Positions 15,401 to 24,676 of a DNA stretch of 64,000 bases are shown here, in pieces (positions within the stretch are counted from its first letter, which is position 1; the number at the start of each line of letters is the position of its first letter). Under the pieces are notes generated by a model that saw nothing but the letters and a program-made list of their open reading frames with translations, did no database searches and was not told the origin of the DNA. The stretch spans positions 5,886,095 through 5,950,094 of the forward strand of contig OX457028.1 in NCBI GenBank assembly GCA_949752745.1, in the 5' to 3' direction. The stretch comes from Protula sp. h YS-2021. Lineage: Eukaryota > Annelida > Polychaeta > Sabellida > Serpulidae. The position numbers and the translations under genes were made by a program.

Positions 15401-15888
15401 CAGCAATCACATATCCTGCTGTCAGGGCATGCACCACCTTGTAGAAAACAAGTAAGATAAATCGGTCAAAATATTCAAAATATGCTCAGTCATTATTTAG
15501 CGGATACATATTGAGGATACGCATTGAGCAAATATTTTATTTTTCAAGCATTTTCCCATTTTTCTGGAAAAAAATGTATTGTCATTCCCATTTAGATAAA
15601 TTTATGTGTCAATTATTATGAAATAATGTTAAAGAAATGCAGCAATGTACGTACAACATTTCTCTGCGTCTTGAAAGAAAACATTGTCGTTTATATAATG
15701 TCTGTAGTTTGAACACATTATTTTTGCACTTGTGTTCCTCTCGCAGTAATTCTTCGACTGCTCGTAACTTCCTAACTGGCATTTGTCGGCATAATAATTT
15801 CCGTCTCTGCATACTACTGGTATGCTAAGCGTGTAATTTTTTCCATCACAATCACTAAAACACTGACATAATTTATTACATTGATTTT
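1228..15888 (-). CDS. LRR-containing GPCR, relaxin-receptor/GRL101-like (gene span, at least 15 exons)
   Basis: This is a predicted plasma-membrane G-protein-coupled receptor with a large leucine-rich-repeat ectodomain, resembling relaxin receptors (RXFP) and snail GRL101. Exons read from high to low coordinates: 15655-15888 (cysteine-rich), 15323-15437 (LRR cap), 14659-14733, 14354-14425, 13361-13432 and 13092-13157 (LRRs), 12625-12735 (cysteine linker), 10870-10938, 9671-9742 and 9136-9207 (LRRs), 7503-7653 (hinge, TM1), 5002-5276 (TM2-TM3), 4075-4336 (TM4-TM5), 3604-3726 (TM6), 1228-1422 (TM7, tail). All junctions keep one frame, giving 653 codons plus stop after a 2-nt overhang, with no internal stop. 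The LRR exons share one splice phase, as in LGR genes. The start codon and signal peptide are not located. The ligand is unknown; coupling through G proteins is inferred from family. Confidence 0.88.
1934..1975. repeat. ATGT-type microsatellite
   Basis: Imperfect repeats of ATGT/ATGC (TGCATGTATGTATGCATG). The run lies in the intron between the TM6 and TM7 exons. Confidence 0.85.
3425..3530. repeat. AG / ACAG microsatellite
   Basis: A long AG run passes into an ACAG run and then GGGAG-rich sequence, in the intron just 3' of the TM6 exon. It creates a spurious Ser-Leu repeat reading frame on the minus strand. Confidence 0.95.
3604..3726 (-). CDS. Receptor exon: TM6
   Basis: This 123-nt, phase 0 to 0 exon has a TTGTAG acceptor and GTAAGT donor. 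It encodes TM6 with the LGR-type signature LFIVLTDMCCWVPLGTIGFL. The open reading frame continues past the donor only because of an AG microsatellite in the intron. Confidence 0.9.
4075..4336 (-). CDS. Receptor exon: TM4, ECL2, TM5
   Basis: This 262-nt exon has a GACAG acceptor and GTATGT donor. It starts with one base that completes an Arg codon from the previous exon. TM4 ends at IPSLGIDYF. ECL2 carries the conserved Cys in GRSTVCLPLPL, which would pair with the TM3 Cys. TM5 follows (FSVFNLLSFAWIAIVHCVML). Confidence 0.92.
5002..5276 (-). CDS. Receptor exon: TM2, ECL1, TM3
   Basis: This 275-nt exon has a TTTTAG acceptor and a GTTTGT donor. TM2 carries the family motif NLAAADFLTGFYLL with the conserved Asp. 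The first extracellular loop ends at VCKLAG, giving the conserved TM3 Cys. TM3 is EVSVFVLTMISYNRL. The D/E-R-Y position reads NRL, so the usual acidic residue is Asn. Translation past the donor runs on in intron, so the true end is the splice site. Confidence 0.92.
7503..7653 (-). CDS. Receptor exon: hinge and TM1
   Basis: This 151-nt exon with a TGAAG acceptor and GTAAGT donor encodes a short hinge with one cysteine (KLSSCDDLLDEV) and a hydrophobic TM1 helix (ALCLIGILSIGLNTMVFF), with the conserved TM1 Asn in GLN. It ends in phase 0 after a basic first intracellular loop. The multi-cysteine hinge usual in LGRs is reduced to a single Cys here. Confidence 0.85.
9136..9207 (-). CDS. Receptor exon: LRR 7
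   Basis: This 72-nt exon with a GAAAG acceptor and GTAAGA donor encodes a canonical repeat (WLQDNKITDIRVDVFPNL, then RSLISL). It splices in phase to the TM1 exon 1.5 kb away. Confidence 0.88.
9671..9742 (-). CDS. Receptor exon: LRR 6
   Basis: This 72-nt exon with a TTTAG acceptor and GTAAGT donor encodes a canonical repeat (FLEHNMIRDLPRHIFDDL, then SNLKTL). Confidence 0.9.
10870..10938 (-). CDS. Receptor exon: LRR 5
   Basis: This 69-nt exon with a TTTTAG acceptor and GTAAGT donor encodes a diverged repeat (YIHQAEFEALTRSTFIF, then PRLIVL) that completes the LRR begun at the end of the linker exon. Confidence 0.8.
12625..12735 (-). CDS. Receptor exon: cysteine linker between two LRR blocks
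   Basis: This 111-nt exon with a TTGCAG acceptor and GTAAGT donor encodes an acidic linker with two cysteines about 24 residues apart (PKRCEVDFSGEYPSEDD and EERVCWPGMTTSIEEL). The last residues start a new leucine-rich repeat that continues in the 10870-10938 exon. It also resembles the cysteine hinge that precedes TM1 in relaxin receptors, but here it lies between LRRs. Confidence 0.75.
13092..13157 (-). CDS. Receptor exon: degenerate LRR 4 / end of first repeat block
   Basis: This 66-nt exon with a CACAG acceptor and GTGAGT donor encodes a loosely LRR-like segment (SIFGDDKQHISDHTPNVW, then TGL). It fits in frame between LRR 3 and the cysteine-bearing linker exon. The repeat is shorter and weaker than its neighbours, so it may cap the first LRR block. 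Confidence 0.7.
13361..13432 (-). CDS. Receptor exon: LRR 3
   Basis: This 72-nt exon with a TTGAG acceptor and GTAAGT donor encodes a canonical repeat (DLTQNSIEVLPDGFLDKL). The phase is identical to its neighbours. Confidence 0.9.
14354..14425 (-). CDS. Receptor exon: LRR 2
   Basis: This 72-nt exon with a GCAG acceptor and GTAAGT donor encodes a canonical repeat (NLAENAIKSLPEDTFHSL, then VNLEQL). The consensus L-x-x-N-x-I-x-x-L-P-x-x-x-F is intact. Confidence 0.9.
14659..14733 (-). CDS. Receptor exon: LRR 1
   Basis: This 75-nt exon with a TTCCAG acceptor and GTAAGC donor encodes one leucine-rich repeat (YLRRNQMGEALTSQTF, then PELQRIRYL). It is in the same 1-nt/2-nt phase as the other LRR exons. 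Confidence 0.85.
14981..15017. repeat. CA-rich microsatellite
   Basis: Imperfect ACAC/ACAT repeats in the intron between the LRRNT exon and LRR 1. Confidence 0.85.
15323..15437 (-). CDS. Receptor exon: LRR N-terminal cap (LRRNT)
   Basis: The translation has the classic LRRNT cysteine pattern (CPDSRICDCCSNFINCYN) followed by an L-x-x-I-P turn (SLRAIPNTSI). The acceptor is CAAG and the donor GTAAGA. It ends in phase 2, and the next exon supplies the single completing base, running straight into the first leucine-rich repeat. Confidence 0.8.
15655..15888 (-). CDS. Receptor exon: cysteine-rich, Kazal-like extracellular segment
   Basis: This open 234-nt exon lies between an ACAG acceptor and a GTACGT donor. 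It encodes about 12 cysteines, with a stretch resembling a Kazal/follistatin module (VVCRDGNYYADKCQLGSY). It ends one base into a codon, exactly what the next exon (15323-15437) needs. A weaker alternative donor (GTGCAA, about 50 nt earlier) also keeps frame. RXFP receptors carry an LDLa module at this place, so a Kazal-like module would be a difference. The assignment to the receptor rests on phase and position. Confidence 0.5.
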
Positions 15889-15920
15889 CTGTCGCAGAAC
15901 CGATAAAAGTACAGCGAGAC

Positions 15921-16071
<151 letters not shown>

Positions 16072-16619
16072 TAATACAGAGAGTAAGAGAAGGAATAATA
16101 ATAATATCAATGACAGTGATAATTAAAATATAACTTAAAGTCAAACTAAATAAACAAATAGACAAATAAATAAATAATTTATGTTGCATTGCAACCGTTG
16201 CAAAGAGATGTATAGTAGTTTATTTTAATTAAATACCTGTACACAGTTCCTCATACAATACTGAAAATGAATAAATTATGCTGCATAACATTGAATAATA
16301 TAATTATACATATTGAAATTTTCATAATAACACAATACTTAGCAAATTAAATAAAACAGGTGTGTTATTTACATATTTTATTATAGTATCTATGAATCTA
16401 TACGGATAAAACTTAAAGATTGTCAAAACTCGATCGATGATAGCACGCGTTTCTCAAGCCTGAAGATATGAAAATTGAAACGAATGTATTCTGTTGAAAA
16501 TTGACAAATATTTATGTGTATATAATTCTTTTTTATATATTTATTTTATGTTAGTTTAGCGCTTGACATCTAATATAGGTCTCGCTGCTACAGCAAACAA
16601 ACTAAAACAATCTTAACGG

Positions 16620-19600
16620 ACAGGTTACAAAAACATTAAATAAAGTTTAAATCTACTTTGTTATAATAATCTGGTTGCATTATTACAGAATTCAAATCCT
16701 TATAAATATTGTATTTTATAGAAAGTAGTTGCACTAAAAAATCAAAAATACGTACGTAATGTTCCCGTAAAAATAAAAAAATGTTTTTCAGCATCAAGAA
16801 TATGAATACTTTGGTTATGAATTTTGAAATTACTCTTATAAAACTGACTGAAAATATTCTTAACGTATATTTTACAAGAACAATAAATAAATTTTAAATC
16901 AATTGTATTATAATAGTGTAGTTGTTTACTTGAAAGATTCAAATTCTATATAAATTAGGTATTTCAAAGAAAGGGCTTGCATTAAGTGGTAAAAATACAG
17001 GAGACGCATGTCCCACTTCTCTGTATAACGAAAAATAACGGAATGTTTCAGCAAACGAAAGGCAATTGAAATAAGCACTATAAATGCTACTCTGTGTAGC
17101 AGATCAAGAGACACGTCCACGCAGCTGATTGCTTCAAATAATGGAGCAATAAAATGAATTTGAATGCTTTGATTATGAATTTTGAAATCATAAATATCAT
17201 ACTGACTGTAAATATTTTAATTCATAGTTTATAAAACACTGAATAAATTTTCAATCTATTATAATACTGGGGTTGCATCCTTGCAAAGTTCTAATCCTTG
17301 TAAATATTGTATTTTATAGAAAGTGGTTGCATTGAAAATAAAAAATACGCACCCGACGTAGCTGTAAAAAATAAAGAAAAATGTTTCAGAACATCAAGAA
17401 TATGAATACTTTGGTTATGAATTTCGAAATTACTCTTATAAAACTGACTGAAAATATTCTTGACGTATATTTTACAAGAACAATAAATAAAGTTTAAATC
17501 AATTTTATTCAAATAGTGTAGTTGCTTAATTGCAAGATTCAAATTCTATTATAATACTGGGGTTGCATCCTTGCAAGGTTCTAATCCTTGTAAATATTGT
17601 ATTTTAGAGAAAGTTGTTGCATTAAAAATCAAAAATGCGCACCCCATCAAACTGTACAAATAAAGAAAAATGTTTCAGAGCGTCAAGAATATGAATACTT
17701 TGGTTATGAATTTCGAAATTACTCTTATAAAACTGACTGAAAATATTCTTAACGTATATTTTACAAGAACAATAAATAAATTTTAAATCAATTGTATTAT
17801 AATAGTGTAGTTGTTTACTTGCAAGATTCAAATTCTATATAAATTAGGTATTTCAAAGAAAGGGCTTGCATTAAGTTTTAAAAATACAGGAGACGCATGT
17901 CCCACTTCTCTGAATAGCGAAAAATAACGGAATGTTTCAGCAAACGAAAGGCAATTGAAATAAGCACTATAAATGCTGCTCTGTGTAGCAGATCAAGAGA
18001 CAAGTCCACACAGCTGATTGCTTCGAATAATGGAGCAATAAAATGAATTTGAATGCTTTGATTTTGAATTTTGAAATCATAAATATCATACTAACTGTAA
18101 ATATTTTAATTCATAGTTTATAAAACATTGAATAAATTTTCAATCTATTATAATACTGGGGTTGCATTCTTGCAAGGTTCTAATCCTTGTAGATATTGTA
18201 TTTTAAAGAAAGTTGTTGCATTAAAAATCAAAAATACGCACCAAATCAGCCTGCAAAAAAAGAAAAATGTTTCAGAGCATCAAGAATATGAATACTTTGG
18301 TTATGAATTTCGAAATTACTCTTATAAAACTGACTGAAAATATTCTTGACGTATATTTTACAAGAACAATAAATAAATTTTAAATCAATTGTATTATAAT
18401 AGTGTAGTTGTTTACTTAGAAGATTCAAGTTCTATATAAATTAGGTATTTCGAAGAAAAGGCTTGCATTCAGTGGTAAAAATACAGGAGACGCATGTCCC
18501 ACTTCTCTGTATAACGAAAAATAACGGAATGTTTCAGCAAACGAAAGGCAATTGAAATAAGCACTATAAATGCTACTCTGTGTAGCAGATCAAGAGACAA
18601 GTTGACAGAGCTGATTGCTTCAAATAATGGAGCAATAAAATAGTTGAATGCTTTGATTATGAATTTTGAAATCATAAATATCATACTGACTGTAAATATT
18701 TTAATTCATAGTTTATAAAACATTGCATAAATTTTAAATCTAGAATAATACTTGGGCTGCATTCTTGCAAGGTTCTAATCCTTGTAGATATTGTATTTTA
18801 GAGAAAGTGGTTGCATTGAAAACCAAAAATACGCACCAAATCAGCCTGCAAAAATAAAGAAAAATGTTTCAGAGCATCAAGAATATGAATACTTTAGTTA
18901 TGAATTTCGAAATTACTCTTATAAAACTGACTGAAAATATTCTTGACGTATATTTTACAAGAACAATAAATAAATTTCAAATCAATTGTATTATAATAGT
19001 GTAGTTATTTACTTGCAAGATTCAAATTCTATATAAATTAGGTATTTCAAAGAAAGGGCTTGCATTCAGTGGTAAAAATACAGGAGACGCATGTCCCACT
19101 TCTCTGTATAACTAAAAATAACGGAATGTTTCAGCAAACGAAAGACAATTGAAATAAGCACTATAAATGCTACTCTGTGTAGCAGATCAAGAGACAAGTC
19201 GACACAACTGATTGCTTCAAATAATGGAGCAATAAAATGAATTTAATGCTTTTATTATGAATTTTGAAATCATAAATATCATACTGACTGTAAATATTTT
19301 AATTCATAGTTTATAAAACATTGCATAAATTTTAAATCTATTATAATACTGGGGCTGCATTCTTGCAAGGTTCTAATCCTTGTAGATATTGTATTTTAGA
19401 GAAAGTGGTTGCATTAAAAATCAAAAATACGCACCGGAATAGCCTGCAAAAAAAAAGAAAAATGTTTCAGAGCGTCAAGAATATGAATAATCTGGTTATG
19501 AACTTCGAAATTAATCTTATAAAACTGACTGAAAATATTCTTAACGTTTATTTTACAAGAATAATAAATAAATTTTAAATCAATTGTATTATAATAGTGT

Positions 19601-22583
19601 AGTTGTTTACTTGAAAGATTCAAATTCTATATAAATTTGGTATTTCAAAGAAAGGGCTTGCATTAAGTGGTAAAAATACAGGAGACGCATGTCCCACTTC
19701 TCTGAATAGCGAAAAATAACGGAATGTTTCAGCAAACGAAAGGCAATTGAAATAAGCACTATAAATGCTACTCTGTGTAGCAGATCAAGAGACAAGTCCA
19801 CACAGCTGATTGCTTCGAATAATGGAGCAATAAAATGAATTTGAATGCTTTGATTTTGAATTTTGAAATCATAAATATCATACTGACTGTAAATATTTTA
19901 ATTCATAGTTTATAAAACATTGAATAAATTTTCAATCTATTATAATACTGGGGCTGCATTCTTGCAAGGTTCTAATCCTTGTAGATATTGTATTTTAGAG
20001 AAAGTGGTTGCATTGAAAACCAAAAATACGCACCAAATCAGCCTGCAAAAATAAAGAAAAATGTTTCAGAGCATCAAGAATATGAATACTTTAGTTATGA
20101 ATTTCGAAATTACTCTTATAAAACTGACTCAAAAAATATTCTTAACGTATATTTTACAAGAACAATAAATAAATTTTAAATCAATTTTATTATAATAGTG
20201 TAGTTGTTTACTTGCAAGATTCAAATTCTATATAAATTAGGTATTTCAAAGAAAGTGCTTGCATTCAATGGTAAAAATACAGGAGACGCATGTCCCACTT
20301 CTCTGAATAGCGAAAAATAACGGAATGTTTCAGCAAACGAAAGGCAATTGAAATAAGCACTATAAATGCTACTCTGTGTAGCAGATCAAGAGACAAGTCC
20401 ACACAGCTGATTGCTTCGAATAATGGAGCAATAAAATGAATTTGAATGCTTTGATTTTGAATTTTGAAATCATAAATATCATACTGACTGTAAATATTTT
20501 AATTCATAGTTTATAAAACATTGCATAAATTTTAAATCTATTATAATACTGGGGCTGCATTCTTGCAAGGTTCTAATCCTTGTAGATATTGTATTTTAGA
20601 GAAAGTGGTTGCATTAAAAATCAAAAATACGCACCGGAATAGCCTGCAAAAAAAAAGAAAAATGTTTCAGAGCGTCAAGAATATGAATAATCTGGTTATG
20701 AACTTCGAAATTAATCTTATAAAACTGACTGAAAATATTCTTAACGTTTATTTTACAAGAATAATAAATAAATTTTAAATCAATTGTATTATAATAGTGT
20801 AGTTGTTTACTTGAAAGATTCAAATTCTATATAAATTTGGTATTTCAAAGAAAGGGCTTGCATTAAGTGGTAAAAATACAGGAGACGCATGTCCCACTTC
20901 TCTGAATAGCGAAAAATAACGGAATGTTTCAGCAAACGAAAGGCAATTGAAATAAGCACTATAAATGCTACTCTGTGTAGCAGATCAAGAGACAAGTCCA
21001 CACAGCTGATTGCTTCGAATAATGGAGCAATAAAATGAATTTGAATGCTTTGATTTTGAATTTTGAAATCATAAATATCATACTGACTGTAAATATTTTA
21101 ATTCATAGTTTATAAAACATTGAATAAATTTTCAATCTATTATAATACTGGGGCTGCATTCTTGCAAGGTTCTAATCCTTGTAGATATTGTATTTTAGAG
21201 AAAGTGGTTGCATTGAAAACCAAAAATACGCACCAAATCAGCCTGCAAAAATAAAGAAAAATGTTTCAGAGCATCAAGAATATGAATACTTTAGTTATGA
21301 ATTTCGAAATTACTCTTATAAAACTGACTCAAAAAATATTCTTAACGTATATTTTACAAGAACAATAAATAAATTTTAAATCAATTTTATTATAATAGTG
21401 TAGTTGTTTACTTGCAAGATTCAAATTCTATATAAATTAGGTATTTCAAAGAAAGTGCTTGCATTCAATGGTAAAAATACAGGAGACGCATGTCCCACTT
21501 CTCTGAATAGCGAAAAATAACGGAATGTTTCAGCAAACGAAAGGCAATTGAAATAAGCACTATAAATGCTACTCTGTGTAGCAGATCAAGAGACAAGTCC
21601 ACACAGCTGATTGCTTCGAATAATGGAGCAATAAAATGAATTTGAATGCTTTGATTTTGAATTTTGAAATCATAAATATCATACTGACTGTAAATATTTT
21701 AATTCATAGTTTATAAAACATTGAATAAATTTTCAATCTATTATAATACTGGGGCTGCATTCTTGCAAGGTTCTAATCCTTGTAGATATTGTATTTTAGA
21801 GAAAGTGGTTGCATTGAAAACCAAAAATACGCACCAAATCAGCCTGCAAAAATAAAGAAAAATGTTTCAGAGCATCAAGAATATGAATACTTTAGTTATG
21901 AATTTCGAAATTACTCTTATAAAACTGACTCAAAAAATATTCTTAACGTATATTTTACAAGAACAATAAATAAATTTTAAATCAATTTTATTATAATAGT
22001 GTAGTTGTTTACTTGCAAGATTCAAATTCTATATAAATTAGGCATTTCAAAGAAAGTGCTTGCATTCAATGGTAAAAATACAGGAGACACATGTCCTACT
22101 TCTCTGTATAACGAAAAATAACGGAATGTTTCAGCAAACGAAAGGCAATTGAAACAAGCACTATAAATGCTGCTCTGTGTAGCAGATCAAGAGACAAGTC
22201 GACTCAGCTGATTGCTTCAAATAATGGAGCAATAAAATGAATTTGAATGCTTTGATTTTGAATTTTGAAATCATAAATATCATACTGACTGTAAATATTT
22301 TAATTCATAGTTTATAAAACATTGAATAAATTTTAAATCTATTATAATACTGTGGCTGCATAATTGCAAGGTTCTAATCTTTGTAAATATTGTATTTTAG
22401 AGAAAGTGGTTGCATTAAAAATCAAAAATACGCACCGACGGATGCTGTAAAGATATTTTATAAGAACAATAAATAAATTTTAAATCAATTTTATTATAAT
22501 AGTGTAGTTGTTTACTTGCATGATTCAAATTCTATATAAATTAGGTATTTCAAAGAAAGTGCTTGCATTCAATGGTAAAATAA
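16620..22583. repeat. 600-bp satellite-like tandem array with 1200-bp higher-order repeat
   Basis: The landmark CAGGAGACGCATGTCCCACT (last copy slightly altered) recurs near 16999, 17889, 18484, 19081, 19679, 20280, 20879, 21480 and 22081, a period of about 600. Each unit has two related halves: half A contains the landmark and half B does not. Both share a core around AAATCATAAATATCAT-type sequence, a GAATAAATTTT-type stretch and a TTCTAATCC/TTCAAATTC stretch. Blocks about 19360-20560 and 20560-21760 match at an exact 1200-bp offset. The 890-bp gap between the first two landmarks holds an extra half unit. The last B half (22440-22560) has an internal deletion. Short minus-strand reading frames repeated along the array are by-products. 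Confidence 0.93.
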
Positions 22584-23578
22584 AATTTTGACACTGGCAC
22601 TATTTCGATAAACATTTAAATAATTAATTCGACATAACAAAGCTCAAATTGCATATACACTTGGTATATCAAAGAAAAGGCGACCAGTCTAATTGACTCG
22701 AAAATTTGGATGAATGTGGCAGTCAAAGCAAGCCTGGGGTGTAATATCAGTGTTATATCATGACTATCGCAACAACTTGGTAATTACAAAGGAATTCTGA
22801 AACATCTCCGATATCTTACTTTAGTGCATATCTTATGTTAAACTCTGTTGACAGAATTTTTAAGGATTTCTTTGCAATTTCCTTTCATCGTTTTTCATTC
22901 AATTTTAATGAATGATATCTACTCTAGTAAAGTATTTCATGAAGGTTTTGTATTCAGAGTAACGGTGAAGTTCGTACTTGCTATGTTTATTCTTAGGTAT
23001 TACTTATTAATTCTGAACCATTTTTTTGTCTTTAAACTGGGAAATATCACAAATGGATACTGTTTTGTACGTGCCTACAAGCTGGGCCTCTCTCAAGTAT
23101 AATAATAAAATATAAGTTGTGTTTTATTCAGTCAGGCAACAACCTTGAATTTTCACTGTCCTTCTTGCTAAAACATCTATATAATGAAATGTTTCACAGA
23201 CATCACAGTTTAACTCTATACGTGAGAGTCCATTGATGAGAGAAAATTGCAAACTGTATTTGTTCGATTTGTTTAATTCGCCAGCAAACACAAACTGCAC
23301 ACTGCAAAATGAGGTGCCAGACTGCGAAACATTTGCAGCTAGGAGATTAATTCATTTTGTTATTGTGTAAGAAGCTTTGCGGCGATTTGTACAATAACTG
23401 TGCTAACAAATTAGATCATATACGTGGTGAGGCATAATTCTGGAATCAGAACAACTTATTCAAATTAAAAGTACCTAGTAAATATTAGAGAAAACAAAGA
23501 TAAAACATAATATAGGGAATAAAGCACTTGCATTGTCAGAGACTTGGATGATAAAGTATAAAATGAGCTTATACTTAC

Positions 23579-23611
23579 GTAGAATATACTACATTCGACT
23601 GTGCACTGAAC
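23579..23611 (-). CDS. Possible 33-nt micro-exon
   Basis: A pyrimidine-rich TTTTGTTGTAG acceptor and a perfect GTAAGT donor flank 33 open bases, readable in phase 0 as a segment with two cysteines (VQCTVECSIFY). It could be a 5' exon of the receptor or chance. There is no domain support. Confidence 0.15.
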
Positions 23612-24601
23612 CTACAACAAAATAATTAAGAAACCGACTACTGAACATTGTTTTCAAAATGCAAATGGTAGTGTAACACCAAAATATAGCACGTACTTCT
23701 GTTTTCAACGAACAATTTGTTTTAATGATACTTGTAGTATATCAAGACACTGCAACTTACTGAAATTATAATTGAATAGAAGTGTGTAATTGAAAAAGAG
23801 TGTACCGAAGAATACTATCAATGGGAGGGTGTAATAACACAAAATTATTGAGATGAGGGCATATCCTTACTCTTAAGTAATGTGTGCACGGCGATTGCTC
23901 AGAACTTGAAATCGAACGCAAAGGAGAGATGTAATGTGTGATATAAACTGGGAAATTAGAAGTGCAACATGTTTGCTGCTAAGTGTTAATTTAGCAGTAT
24001 TGACAAAATAAACATGTGATACCAATTTCATGTGATTATTTTATATTTAAGTTATGCTTAGATAACTGTTAGAAGATAACTCCATTAAAATTATCTGTTA
24101 GATATAAGTGGTTCACATATATAACCAAAAGCCAGGGTGAAACCCTTTTATGTGTCTGTTTTATCGTCTTGAAAAAGGACATGTACAAATCCAAGTGTAA
24201 TGATGGTTGTCACACACGTGAATCAAATGTGTATAAATACTCATCAGTCTACAATATATTCCATTTGAAGAGTTTTATTTTAATATTTTTCAACCAAAAA
24301 ATGTTTTGCTATGACCTCTTGACATTACAAAAAGCTGTCCCTCGTATCATGTTTAATACTTCAATTAATCCTTTCATATTATTTTATTACAAAATATGGA
24401 AGGAAGAGATTAAAAAAAAACTATGAAAAATCCCCTCCATTCGGGGAATCTACGCATCGCAGTGGTGTATCATACTTTTAATCTATCACATCTAGTTAAA
24501 TGCAAACAATAATGTTTACTTATAAAAAGACACAATTACAATATTAATAAATAAACTTATGCGATAAAGATTAAATTATTGAATAATTGATTAACACAAA
24601 C

Positions 24602-24676
24602 CCTTGAATAGGCAATAGATTCAACTGTCACTGCGTTAAGAAGAGACACCAGCACAAAGAAAAGTAACCGTGTCAT
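24602..24676 (-). CDS. Possible signal-peptide exon
   Basis: An ATG opens a typical signal peptide (MTRLLFFVLVSLLNAVTVES) followed by a GTTTGT donor, the same donor hexamer used by the TM2-TM3 exon. It ends in phase 0, as the 33-nt candidate at 23579 would require, but the first firm receptor exon (15888) needs phase 1, so at least one further exon would be missing. Weak candidate for the receptor 5' end. Confidence 0.2.

Noticed and set aside
16742..21980. Recurring 60-83-codon frames in the 600-bp array
   Set aside because: The same frames recur because the DNA repeats; they overlap on both strands, vary freely between units and have no domain or start context.
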